DNA of 64,000 nucleotides from Xenopus tropicalis (lineage: Eukaryota; Chordata; Amphibia; Anura; Pipidae): positions 96,988,904 through 97,052,903 of the forward strand of contig NC_030678.2 in the NCBI RefSeq assembly GCF_000004195.4, read 5' to 3'. This document shows, piece after piece, positions 47,201-58,553 of the stretch. The notes below the pieces were generated by a model that had not been told where the DNA came from, did not search any database, and saw only the letters and a list, made by a program, of their open reading frames with translations. Each line of letters opens with the position of its first letter. The first letter of the stretch is position 1. The translations under genes and the position numbers were made by a program.

Positions 47201-47477
47201 CATGAAAAATAAGTAAAAGAAAATAATAAATATAGTCATATCTATCTTTTTTTGAAAAGCTATTGCTGGGAATTCTGAAAGAGCAAAAGAGATCAACTCA
47301 TAAGGTCACATGGTCTCAAAAATGAAATGTATTTAGCACTATTACATCACACAGCCTGGGGTATCTCATGAAGTAAACCCCCCACAATTCAATTCAGAAT
47401 GCCATGTCCTAGAAGAATTAGACCCTCCTTGCATATCCACCTTGAATCGCTTATAAAACATACAATCATTTATCAAA

Positions 47478-47619
47478 ACTGGGCAAATTTGCCCAAGGGC
47501 AGTAACCCATGGCAACCAATCAAAATCTTGCATTCACTGTTCTACCTGCAGCTGGCTGAAAAAATCAAATTACTGATTGGTTGTTTTGGGCTACTGCTCA
47601 CGGGCAAATTTACCCAGTG
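47478..47619. mobile_element. Foldback MITE (ACTGGGCAAATTTGCCC family)
   Basis: The left arm ACTGGGCAAATTTGCCC plus GCAGTAACCCATGGCAACCAATCA is matched in reverse complement by 47575-47619. The central part is unpaired. A partial relative lies near 63052-63150 (GCCCAGAAGCAGTAACC). The outer flanks (TTTATCAAA left, TAATAAATGA right) may extend the palindrome. Confidence 0.75.
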
Positions 47620-47795
47620 TTAATAAATGAACCCCATTACCTTATGTTTTGCACAATATGTACCTCCTGTACTTAATAGAGACAGCAAGGGTTTAATTCT
47701 TGAATACCTAACTGTAGATATGGCCTTGATTGTAAATTGTCCTTTATCACTAAAGAGCCACTCATGTTTAACCCAATACACCAAAGGGTCTCCCT

Positions 47796-47981
47796 GTTTT
47801 TACGCAACTTTCGTAATGGATACGAAAAACTCGCGTTTTTACGCAAAAATCGTATTGGTAACGAAAAATTCGTACAGAATCCGAAAAAATCGCAAAACAT
47901 ACGAAAAAGTCGCAAAATGTTCGTTTTCAAGTCGGAACTTTTCCAATTCGGGTCGGATTCGTGGGTTAGTAAATCAGCCCC
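47796..47981. mobile_element. Half copy of the 35049-35576 foldback element
   Basis: This segment equals the reverse complement of the left arm of the element at 35049, with one difference noticed (TACAGAAT here against TAAAGAAT). It ends AGTAAATCAGCCCC followed by TA. The other half is missing and the break lies at the TTTTTACGCAAC border. Confidence 0.85.
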
Positions 47982-48115
47982 TAAGAGACCAAGACAATTT
48001 TTAAAACACATTGTACACTCTATTTTTTGTATTGTGCTGTCCTAGAAATAGGCAACTGGCTGCACTGACATTTAGGAAATATATTTACACTCGGGCGCAC
48101 ATGGCCTATATCCTT

Positions 48116-48260
48116 ATTAGCGATGAGAGAATTTTTTTGCCAGGCATGGATTTGCAGCGCAATTCCGCATCTTGCCATTGGCAGACTTTTTTATGAAACA
48201 ACTTCAGAAATTAGGCGCAAAAAATAATAGCAGAGGAAAAAGTCACGGCTACAGCAAAAA
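48116..48260. repeat. Left part of a hAT-like MITE
   Basis: TTAGCGATGAGAGAATTTTTT followed by GCCAGGCATGGATTTGCAGC matches the family at 42171 and 56350. No right end is visible. Confidence 0.6.
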
Positions 48261-49845
48261 AAGTTGTCTCCATCCAACCAGGTACTAGCTTTACCCTAAT
48301 ATGCTCCTTGTATGATGTATAAGCATAGATAGTCATTTCTTATTAGCAAGCTTTATTTGACAATGTGCCCAATAGTAGCTATGGTTGAAAAAAACCCCAA
48401 ATCTTTATGGGATGTAAAGAGCTCTCATCCAGTAGCATGAGAAAGACAGAGTAGCTAATAACAGCAGTTGTACCCTCCAACGAACAGACTGTAGTGTGTG
48501 ACTGTAGTTCCCAATGTGACAAACGCCAGACTGTAGGGACTCTAGTGGGTAATACCCAGGACAGTGTGTGACTTTTCTTGGAAAAAGAGTGAGAGATCCT
48601 GCTACTGGAGGCTGGTTACCTGGTAGTGTGAGTGATACCCATGTAAAACTGTGAAACTGTGCAAATACCTTATATGACTATCCTTATTCTTCAACAAATT
48701 CCACTGACACTTAAGATTTCTTGGAAAACTGTTTGAAAGTTATAGTTGGAGACCCTTTACCTCCACAAGTTCTGCATAGACCCACCTGAAACAGAATTAC
48801 ATATAAAAATGCTCTACCGGGAAAGCAACTGGAGATAAATACCACATTTTCACATGTCCATCATATTCAGCTTGTCAGTTGAACAGTTCCCTACAAAATA
48901 TTATGTTGATCAGACATCTTTGGCACTGACATACATGTTTCTTGCTTTCATTCCCATACAAATATATTTTGTTTGTTGTATTATTCTTTTCAAAAGGTTC
49001 TTCCCACCAGTATAATATTTTCTGTTGTCTAATTCTGATTTATAATTCACCACTACCATACAGTTTTAAAATGTGCTTGTCCATAAATACAGGCACAGAT
49101 AACATTCATTTGTACAAGAACAATATATCTTGGGGAGGTAGCTGTGTAAAATAGAATAATGTTTCTAGACAATTTATCTGTTTCCTGGAAGGAGAAGAAT
49201 GGTTAAAATAAACAGGTCAGTAATTACATTAGATGTAAAGAGATAACCTTTTAATAGGTTCAAGATAGATTTGTATTCATTGGTATCTTATATTGGAGGA
49301 ACACAATATTCCTTTTCAGAGTTAATCAATACTTTATATTTCATTATATTACATTGTACCTTACACATAGAAACTTGTCAGCAGCGGGACCCTTTTTGGA
49401 TAGTAATGTCATTTGGATTTAATGTTCAGTTTTAAATTCCATAATGAATTTTATTTTTAACAACATTAGCAAAAATACATAAGTCTTAATGGGCCTCTTG
49501 TGCTTAAAATATAATTGGTATTGCATGATTAGAGTAAATCCAAGGTAGCAGTCTTTTATGTGTCGGGAACTAAAATAAAAATTTAAGGAAATGGCAAAAT
49601 GGAGAAAAGATTTAAATATATGCTGTGCCTGTTTCATGGTCAAATTGGTTGCAAATTAAGTACAAAAACATTTGTAAGCTTTTTAGTTTTGTTTTTGTTT
49701 GCATTGTCCAGTTGCAATGTTAGTGTGGCAGGGATGTGATGTTCACTTGCATGCCCCTCAATTACGCACTATTTTATAGGCACAATACAGAATGCCTATA
49801 AGCACGATACATAGGTGCAGGTGTCTAGTATAGGGCTTCTTGTAT
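48261..49845. other. Unrecognised AT-rich stretch
   Basis: Nothing supported. Confidence 0.4.
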
Positions 49846-50042
49846 GTATGTATGTATGCATGTATAATTTTATTTATAAAGCGCTACAAGGATACACAGC
49901 GCTTACAATATACACAATTACCCACAGGAAAGAGAAATATTATAAATACAATAAATAAGTAGAAATACACAGGGAATAAGTGCCATATGGAATAAGACAG
50001 AGTAGGAAGGAGGTCCGTGCCCCGTAGAGCTTACAATCTAAG
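49846..50042. repeat. Interspersed repeat, retroelement-tail type, with (TATG)n
   Basis: TATG units at 49846-49862 lead into TTTATTTATAAAGCGCTAC, CACAGCGCTTACAATATAC and, at the end, TAGAGCTTACAATCTAAG. This is the most complete of the three relatives in the window. Microsatellite-bounded ends suggest a LINE or SINE tail, orientation minus. Confidence 0.65.
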
Positions 50043-50230
50043 TATCTGAGGGTGCTTAGCACTGAGCCAGTTGTATGCACCAATACTGCTACAACCAAAC
50101 TGTGCAAAACTCAGTTTCATACACATTGGTAGGAATAATATAAACGTGAGTTATACAATAACTGGTAGTGTGGGGGGATCCTTCATTGAGAAGACAGTGT
50201 CATTTAGTGGCTACTAAAACAAATAAAGTA

Positions 50231-50340
50231 CAGGTATGGGATTTGTTATCCAGAATGCTTGGGACCTGGGGTATTACATACATGGGATCTTTCTGTAATT
50301 TTCTGTAATTTGGATCTTCATACCCTAAGCCTAAGTCTAC
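50231..50340. repeat. Truncated TIR element (TACAGGTATGGGATTTGTTATCC family)
   Basis: The left terminus and first 100 bases match the family of 33583. The rest is missing. Confidence 0.72.
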
Positions 50341-50426
50341 AAAAAAAATGTAAACATTAAAGGGGTTGTTCATTTTTTTCATTTACAAATCTAACAGTTT
50401 ACATTAATAGAACAATATTTGCCATA

Positions 50427-50956
50427 CAGTGGATATAAAAAGTCTAAAAAATATAAAACACCCCTGATAAAATGTCAGGTTCCTGTGCTGTACAAAAGTA
50501 AGACAAAGATAAATCATTTCAGAACTTTTTCCACCTTTAATGTGACCTATAAACTGTACCACTCAATTGAAAAACAAACTGAAATCTTTTAGGTGGAGGG
50601 AAGAAAACCAAAAAAACTAAAATAATGTGGTTGCATAAGTGTGCACACCCTTAAACTAATACTTTGTTGAAGCACATTTTGATTTTATTACAGCACTCTT
50701 TTTGGGTATGAGTCTGTCAGCATGGCACATTTTGACTTTGCAAGATTTGTCCACTCTTCTTTGCAGAAACACTCCAAATCTGTCAGATTGCGAGGGCATC
50801 TCCTGTGCACAGCCCTCTTCAGATCACCCCACAGATTTTCAATCGGATTCAGGTCTGGGCTCTGGCTGGGCCATTCCAAAACTTTAATCTTCTTCCAGTG
50901 AAGCCATTCCTTTGTTGATTTGGATGTATGCTTTGGGTCGTTGTCATGCTGCAGAT
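50427..50956 (-). pseudogene. Tc1-like transposon fragment with transposase C-terminus
   Basis: The terminus TACAGTGGATATAAAAAGTC (50425 onward) starts with the TA target. Minus-strand codons at 50688-50879 give [20 protein letters not shown], the Tc1 transposase segment around the last catalytic residue (DxxE-type glutamate in NPIENLWG), followed by [15 protein letters not shown]. Downstream of the frame, about 260 bases reach the inverted terminal repeat. The rest of the transposase and the other terminus are absent. The break at 50956 is five bases from a T2 element. Similar Tc1-like elements are known in fish and frogs. Confidence 0.9.
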
Positions 50957-50964
50957 TCTATTAA

Positions 50965-51430
50965 AAGGGGTGGTTCACCTTTAAGTGATCTTTTAGTTTG
51001 TTATAGAATGGCCGATTCTTGGCAAATTTTCCGTTGGTATTTATTTGTTATTTCTAATAGATTTTTACTTTTTTGCCTTCTTTTTCTGATTATTTCCTGC
51101 TTTTAAATGGGGGTCACTGACACCAGCAGCCTAAAAACTCAATAACTCAATAAGTTTTTGCTCTGTGAGGCTACGTTATTGTTACTTTTTATTATTTATC
51201 TTTGTATTCCCCTATTTATATTCTAGTCTCTCATTCAAACCACTGCCTGTTGGGGTAATTTGGACCCTAGCAACCAGATACCTGCTGAAATGCCAAACTG
51301 GGAACTGGGCAGGGAGTCGGGGCATGATGTTGTGGGTGGTGCCATCAAGGGGACATGAATAGCTGCTGAACAAAAAGTTAAATAATTCAAAATGCACATA
51401 AACACAGTAATTCAGATCTTTTTGCACAAT
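50965..51430. mobile_element. T2-type element, left end intact
   Basis: TTAA at 50961-50964 is followed by AAGGGGTGGTTCACCTTT. The interior matches 22003 and 54810 (CACTGCCTGTTGGGG, CCTAGCAACCAG). The right terminus is not recognisable near 51430. It abuts the Tc1 break. Confidence 0.75.
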
Positions 51431-52117
51431 CTCTTTTATTCTTTACAGAGCACAAGTGACTTCATTTAGCAGCACGGATAATTCCCTCAAAGCCATAATG
51501 CAAACAGCTGTCACATTTGTATTTTTCCCTATCAGTCATGATACTTTGCAGGTAGCATCATACTTTTTTACAATGTTTTATAGCCATTTAAATTTGTGTT
51601 CTTCCCAGTATGTAAGGGTTTTTACTGAGGGCACTATATTGCCTTAGACCAACAGCTTTTTCCGGGGGGAACAACAGCAACAGAACACCAGATGTGTCTT
51701 ACAATTTTGTTGTTTATAACAATATGAAACTTAAGTATTCCAAGCATTTGGGAAAATACAAATCATTTGTAATTATGGGGCCATGAAAAAAGTATCACCC
51801 AGAGAACTGCTGAGATAATATAAAATGCACCAAAATGCCTTTGCCTATATCTTCTAGGCAGAGTCCTTCTCCTGACAAATACAGTACAGTATGAACAAAG
51901 CACCTGTCAGCCTCTGCAGCAGCAGCTTTTGTAAAGTGTAGAAATCAATATTTATCTCACAGACTTTCCAACAGCTCACAAAAATCATAGACAATAGCAA
52001 AATCTATCCAGTCTCCATGATCCAATCAAAAGTAAGCTCTATGACGTTTAAACTGTCTGCCAAAGTTGCATCTATACCATTATAATATTGACTAAACAAT
52101 ATAATTTGTTAATATTG
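51431..52117. other. Unrecognised stretch
   Basis: Nothing supported. Confidence 0.4.
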
Positions 52118-52121
52118 TTAA

Positions 52122-52514
52122 AGGAACAGTAACACCAAAAAACGAAACTGTTTTAAAGTAATTAAAATATAATGTACTGTTGCCCTGCAATGGTAAAACT
52201 GGTGTGTTTGCTTTAGAAAGACTAATACTGGTTGTATAAATAAGCTGCTGTGTAGTCACAGGGCCACTATTCAAGGAGGACGAAAGGAGAAGGCACAGGT
52301 AAAATAGCAGATAACAGATAAACTATAAAATTCAAGTGTTTGCAACCTCCTATATAACCTGTGCCAAATTGTGCTACTCAATTTAGCTACTCAGCAGCTT
52401 TGTTTATATAAACTATATTAGACTTTCTGAGGCAAACCCACAACTTTTACCACTGCAGGGCAACAGTACGTAATATTTGAATCACTTTGATCATTTTTTG
52501 GTGTTATTGTTCCT
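52122..52514. mobile_element. T2-type foldback MITE (AGGAACAGTAACACC family)
   Basis: TTAA at 52118-52121 precedes AGGAACAGTAACACCAAAAA. The right end GGTGTTATTGTTCCT is its complement, but the right TTAA has been lost. Long inverted arms (TACTGTTGCCCTGCA and complement) match the better copy at 57868. Confidence 0.82.
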
Positions 52515-53831
52515 GTATTTTTAGGAGGAACTTTCTGGAAAACTTTGAAATCACAATAGGTAAAGGTATAAGTATATGTCTGGGCATTTTATATAATTTT
52601 AGGATGCTCTTGCTGAATACTAGAATGGGTTGTGTATTTGCTTATGACTAGTTTATTGCATCCAATTTTGTTGCACATAAACCCACAGATAAAAATGAAG
52701 GACTCACAAGCCAGCCCTAAATAATCTGATCTTTGTGTTTCATTTATTTCTGTGCGTTTACACAGAAAATTGACAAACCAAACCAAATCTAACAAAATCA
52801 TTATGAAACAAGCCCTAACAGTTACAATAAAACACAAACAAGAAGATATTGGCTATCAACAAAGTTACCTCTTTTCTAAATCCTTATACAAGTGGGGTAC
52901 CAACTGATGTGCATTTATGGACAGAAGAACTGTCTTTAAGGGAAGGAGGTCATTCCTTTAAATTGGGTTTCTGAATTTTTCTTGACTGGTAAATATTTGC
53001 CAACTCCAGATGTGCAATGCAAGAGAAGATGGGAGTTAAAGAGAAAAATGTTCCAGGATAGTGGAGGAATGATCAAAAATGTGTTTAGGGGCAGGTGAGT
53101 TTAGATGTTTGTTTCAGATGTGTGTTGAACAAGAGATGTATTGATCAGAGATGTATTGAATAGCAAGACAAGGAGGAAAGGACACATATGCAATAAAGAG
53201 CAGGAGAGAGGAAAGGAGGAAAGAAGGCCAGAAATTTACTGAGGAGCAGTTGAGTGGAGAGACCAATAGAGTTTGGAGAAGGTCAGATGTTCTGAGAAAC
53301 AGAAGAGCTGAGGGAAAATCCGATATGTACTGAGGAACAGGAGATTGGAAGGAAGAAGTTTGAAACTAGAAAAATACAATTTTAGAAGAACATAAAATGG
53401 CGAAAAATGTAATCAAGGTAAAGTTGTTATTTTAAGAATGTGCTGTAATGCAGTGGCTGGAGACATATAAACCAACAGATAGAAGGCTAGACAATAAAAT
53501 AGAAATCCAAAGATTTTTGCAGTACAGTGGCTGAGGGGCAAATATTTCAGTTCCCTTAAAAAATATGGGAAGCTTTCAAGATAGAATAAATGCAAAGGAA
53601 GAATGGGGGAAAAGAGCCAAGTACTAAAAATGTATACACACACACACCAATGCTCCACAATGCTTGCATAATGGAATATAAAGTTTATTTCGTCATCACC
53701 AAAAACATGGTCTGGGGGTTGTGCCTCTTTCTCAGGTACATACTGTATAGTGAACAGTGCCTAGTGTAATAATTGTGTAGTTTTCACATGGGACCTAGGA
53801 GTTATTATGGAAAAGTACAGGGTAAATATTC
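52515..53831. other. Unrecognised; purine-rich tract
   Basis: About 53020-53380 is strongly purine-rich on the plus strand, with AGAGATGTATTGA repeated in tandem near 53130. No gene is supported. Confidence 0.4.
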
Positions 53832-53833
53832 TT

Positions 53834-54000
53834 AGGGGCACATTCATAAAAGTACGAGTTCGAATCCTGAAATGGGAAAAATTTGGATTGAATACGATTA
53901 TTTCTGATGATCGCATATCATGAAAATGCTTATGAAAAAATTGGAATTGTCACGATAATATTGTATTGGTGATCGGAGTTTTCGTATCCGAACGATCTAG
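53834..54000. repeat. Left part of a GGGGCACATT...AAAGTACGA foldback element
   Basis: GGGGCACATTCATAAAAGTA and the following AAATGGGAAAAATTTGGATT match the first part of the element at 56832. The right end is missing. Confidence 0.75.
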
Positions 54001-54805
54001 GCTATTAGGCAGCCTCTATGCACACTATCAGCTTACAGGAGGTTTTATTTGGTAGGAAATCTTGTTTTTATTCAACCAAAACTTGCCCCCAAGTCAGGAA
54101 TTCAAAAATAACTACCTGGTTTGGGGGCACTGAGAGCAACATCCAAGGGGTTGGTGAGCAACATGTTGCCCCCAAGCCAGTGGTTGGGGACCACTGGTAT
54201 AATGGAACCTGTCTATATATAGAGAGTATGCTTTTATTATGCAATTACTTTATTTAACATACAACATCTAGATGTCTCATTAATTCTAAACAAATTCCCT
54301 TCCAAATGGTTATTACTTTTGTTGTTGTTTTTTAGCAGAATGATCACCACCTGTCACAGGGCTGAAGAATCCAGCAGGGACAGCTATGGCAAGGACAACC
54401 CTAAAGACCATACCAGTCCATTGCTTTACTGTGGTAATGTCATATAATAAAAGATGCATTGCAATTAACAAATCTATCAATAAACCTTTGCAACCATTAG
54501 CAATGTGTTTTCCTCCCACCCTGAAAGGTGAATAGTGTTTGTCATCTGTTAGCCTGGTCTCTAATGTTTCCAGAATGACATTAATGTCAGCAGATTACAC
54601 AAAGCCATATTTAATTATCTGATGCTGCTGTTACAGGCTTAATCTCATTACTAATTGGTGATGCAAACTGTGCTACTAAAACTATCTTGTTAAATATATA
54701 CTTGCTTTATCGTATATGTAAAAGTTTGTCTGTTTGGGTGATTTGACATTGCATGACTGAATGTAACTAAACTTCTAAGGGACCATCCTTTCATATATAG
54801 GCACA
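54001..54805. other. Unrecognised stretch
   Basis: Nothing supported. Confidence 0.4.
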
Positions 54806-54809
54806 TTAA

Positions 54810-55256
54810 AGGGCTGGAGAATGTTATAGCATGTCCTTTTCAACTTTGCAATTTGTCTTCGTTATTTATTTATCATAGTTTTTGAATTATTTGCCTTCTT
54901 TACATCTTTATCTACATCTTTCCAGCTTTCACATGGTGGTCACTGACCCTGCAAGCCAAAAACGTTTTCTCTTTGGGCTACAATTGTTTGGGTTTTTTTG
55001 TTACTTTTTATTCCTTTTTTTTTATTTAGTCCCTTTAGTCTATTTATATTCCAGTCTCTCATTCACACCACTGCCTGGTTGCTAAGGTAAACAAGACCCT
55101 AGCAACCAGAGAGGTGCTGAAATTCCACACCGGAGAGCTGCTAAGCAAAAAGCTAAATAACTGAAAAAACATAAAAAATGAAAACCAAGCGCAAATTGTT
55201 TCAAAATATAAAAGTCTACATCATGCTAAAAGTTAATTTCAAGATAAACAACCCTT
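54810..55256. mobile_element. T2-type element, both TTAA flanks present
   Basis: TTAA at 54806-54809 and 55257-55260. It starts AGGGCTGGAGAATG and ends GATAAACAACCCTT. It is the most complete relative of the copies at 22003 and 50965. There is no coding content. Confidence 0.78.
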
Positions 55257-55260
55257 TTAA

Positions 55261-56341
55261 TAAGTGCCTTTTGGTAATATACCATGCTCCTGCATTTCTT
55301 GGCACCTTCTCATGTGCATTTATATGTTACTACAAATCATTAATTTGAGCAAATAATGCAACAAAACTTTTTAAGAATCATGCTCAGCTGCCCATCTGAC
55401 CACTTAACTTATGAGACTATGATTGTAGAAAAACCTGCTGATGGTGTCCCTATAAAGTTTTTTGGGCTTTTGGTTATGACACTGGGGTTCTTTTAATTCC
55501 TGCACAAAAGGTTAAACAACGCTGCATTTAATCCCAGTACTCACTGTACCAAACCTGGAACAGTGCAATACAAGTACATGACCGCCGTACAGTACATTAC
55601 CTACTGCATGTCTACAATACTATTAAAAAAGTTTTTTTTAAAAACTCCTGAAATACTGCAAATGAAGGATATAAATAAAGCCCAGTCTAGTCACTCCTAA
55701 CATAAAGAAAATGTATGGTATAATCTTGAGCAAGAGTTGTACTGGTTTTTAGAAATTCACTTTTTGCTCATTTCCTTACTAACAATAACTATTATTTTGT
55801 GCTAAACATGCAAAAATGCAAATTGCATGGATATGACTCACTTTTCCTACCATTATTGTATGAGAAGTAATGGTTGCTCATAGCAACACCTCTCTCTCTC
55901 ATTAAAATAATGTTTAAAGCACCACCGAGCATAACAATCAGCATACTGTTAGGCACTTACAATAGTATAACAACCACTGCAAGGCCAAAGGTCTCTCATA
56001 CAAAAAGTGTCATTAATACATTAATACTTTACATTATAGGTGTGGATCCTTCAAAACTGTCAATATTTTCCCCAATATATGCAGTCTGCAATCATATATA
56101 TTGTGTTCCACACACAAGGTACACAATCTAACTCTTATTTTAAATGAGGATACCACTAACTAGCCTTTTTATTGGAGAAGTAAAAATAATTGGTTAACTG
56201 TGCAAAATTTAAATTATTTTGCAAATTTGTCATTTTAATTAGTTTTCTTCTATACCTTACAGAACATGTTACAATCTTCACAAAGAAAAAATTATAATAA
56301 CAAAGGCCAAGACTTTGCAAGCAATATGTTTAGCTGTATAG
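55261..56341. other. Unrecognised AT-rich stretch
   Basis: Nothing supported. Confidence 0.4.
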
Positions 56342-56349
56342 CCTCTGGG

Positions 56350-56592
56350 TAGTGATGAGTGAATCTGTCCTTTTTCACTTTGCCGAAAAATTTGTGAAAT
56401 TAGCATAACGGTGGAAAATCCATGGAATGCTTTTATTGCGCGCCGAATTTGACACAACCGCAACTTTTTTTGACGCGCAACAAATTTTTCTGTAACAAAT
56501 TTTCACAGAAATTTTTTGAAACAATTTGCCAATGGCAAAATGCGGAAATTCGCCGCAAATCCATGCCTACCAAAAAAATTCACTCATCACTA
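56350..56592. mobile_element. hAT-like MITE, 243 bp, with 8-bp target duplication
   Basis: It begins TAGTGATGAGTGAATC and ends ATTCACTCATCACTA, a clean terminal inverted repeat. CCTCTGGG (56342-56349) and TCTCTGGG (56593-56600) form an 8-bp duplication with one mismatch. The interior is partly palindromic (GCGCGCC, GACGCGCAAC). This is the best-preserved member of the family in the window. Confidence 0.88.
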
Positions 56593-56831
56593 TCTCTGGG
56601 AATAAGGAAGTCATATATCTCCCCCATTCCCCATTCTGACACAGAAAAGAAGTGCTTTGAATGACTTATACATGTAAAGCACAACAAAGAGAAGGAGATC
56701 GAAAGACACAAACAAAGTCAGAAAAGTGAAACTGATGTTTAGTTTCTTGTCAAAGAAGAACATTGCTACACTCCAAGACAGGAAAAGGCAAGCATAATAG
56801 TGTCACTAGATAACCAAAAGATTAAGATTAA

Positions 56832-57320
56832 AGGGCACATCAAAGTACGAGTTTGAATCCCGAAATGGGAAAAATTTGGATTAGATACGATAATTTCTGA
56901 TGATCGCAAATATCACGAAAATGCTTACAAAAAAATCGGAATAGTCACGATAATATTGTATTGGCGATCCGAAAGTCACGAAATTTTTGTATCGAATGGT
57001 CGTAAACGGCAGGAAAGCATTCCGACTTTGATCCTTCGGTGCATGATTTTGGAAGCCTCCCATAGGACTCAATGGCACTCTGCAGCTCCAACCTGGCCCA
57101 AGGAAAGTTACAATACCGAAGCTTGAATGAATCCAAAACTTTCGTACTCTGCGCAACAATACTATTTTGTCGCACAAATTTTGTTGCAAAGTACGAAAAA
57201 GTCGTGCAAATGTATGAAAACATAGCGCAAAGTACGAACAAGTCGCAGAAAATACGCACAGTACGACCAAATATGAATTTTTTGTATTTCGTACCTGTCG
57301 TACTTTGATAAATGTGCCCC
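56832..57320. mobile_element. 489-bp TTAA-flanked foldback element
   Basis: TTAA at 56828-56831 and 57321-57324. It starts AGGGCACATCAAAGTACGA and ends TCGTACTTTGATAAATGTGC followed by CCC. The TTAA target suggests a piggyBac/Kolobok relationship. Only the ends pair well. The interior is CpG-rich for the window. Confidence 0.82.
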
Positions 57321-57324
57321 TTAA

Positions 57325-57863
57325 TGTTCTGGCGTGTTTGCATTCCTCTATTTACTACCCACACCTTTCCAAGGGAACTTTCTAGAAAGATAGTGTAGAT
57401 CTTTTAGTGAATTAGAGATACCAGACAGAGCGGACAGAAATATCCATGATTCAGATTTAAGAAAGAAGTCCTGAATCAATCCAACCTGTTGACCCTATAA
57501 AGTAGCATTGTCTAACAGTGGGCAAAATAACTAATATGGGAAGTGGTGCAACAAGAATACTAATAGGGGTACTCACTCATAGAACCCATGAATAGGCCAG
57601 TAAATCAGAAACTGGAATTAATTGTAGGAACATGCTTCAATTCTTGGTGGACTTTTCCCTATTCTATGGTGTGGTCCAACTATTTGAAGGAGAAGGAAAG
57701 TTATTTTACTGCCAATAGATTCGCCAAATTAGTGCCACCTAGAACACTATATTTATTCTGCAGAAAGCACTGCCATACCTGAGTAAGCTTCCTCTGTTTG
57801 CTTAAGATTGCAGCTGCCATTGTAGCTTGTTTTTTATCGCTTCCTGCTGTATAGCTCCACCTG
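57325..57863. other. Unrecognised stretch
   Basis: Nothing supported. Confidence 0.4.
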
Positions 57864-57867
57864 TTAA

Positions 57868-58273
57868 AGGAACAGTAACACCAAAAAATGAAAGTGTATA
57901 AAAGTAATAACAAAATAATGTACTGTTGCCCTGCATTGCTACAACTGGTGTGTTTGCCTTAGAAAGACTACTATAGTTTATATAAGTAAGCTGCTGTGTA
58001 GCCATTCAAAGGAGAAAAGGCACAGGTTACTTAGCAGATAACAGATAAACCCCCATTATATGGGGCTTATCTACTAGTTATCTGCTATGTAACCTGTGCC
58101 TTTTCTCCTTTTTTCTAGCTTGAATGGCTGCCCCAATGGCTACACAGCAGCTTATTTATATAAACTTTAGTAGTCTTTCTGAGGCAAACACACCAGTTGT
58201 AGCAATGCAGGGCAACAGTACATTATATTGTAATTACTTTTATACACTTTCATTTTTTGGTGTTACTGTTCCT
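57868..58273. mobile_element. T2-type foldback MITE, 406 bp, arms about 190 bp
   Basis: TTAA at 57864-57867 and 58274-58277. The left half, from AGGAACAGTAACACC through CTGCTGTGTAGCCATT to GCACAGGTTAC, is mirrored in reverse complement by the right half with few differences plus a short insertion. The centre is AACCCCCATTATATGGGG. Transcribed, it would give a long, nearly perfect stem. It is the best copy of the family in the window. Confidence 0.9.
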
Positions 58274-58289
58274 TTAAACTGTAGCTCAG

Positions 58290-58549
58290 ATCACAAATTC
58301 ATAAGGGAGGGGGGAGGGAGTGGGGAGCAGGAGCGTGAAGAGAACTGCACAGACTCTGGCCCCAGGAATGAAGGATTTTTCTGAGAGAGGAAGTAAGATA
58401 CCCTAAGGACATGTTTACAAAAAAGAAGACAAGAAGTCCTGTGTTTCTTTTGATAGAGGACTCAGTGCAGCTTTTCTGTGAGTGCTTATGGCTGTATTTA
58501 CATAGGCCTTCCTGATAAAGCTTACTTAGTTTTTACATTTCCTTCTCCT
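58290..58549. repeat. Right half of the 34833-type T2 element
   Basis: It ends CATTTCCTTCTCCT followed by TTAA (58550-58553). The interior matches 35640-35777. The left half is missing and the block lies directly beside the preceding T2 MITE. Confidence 0.68.
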
Positions 58550-58553
58550 TTAA

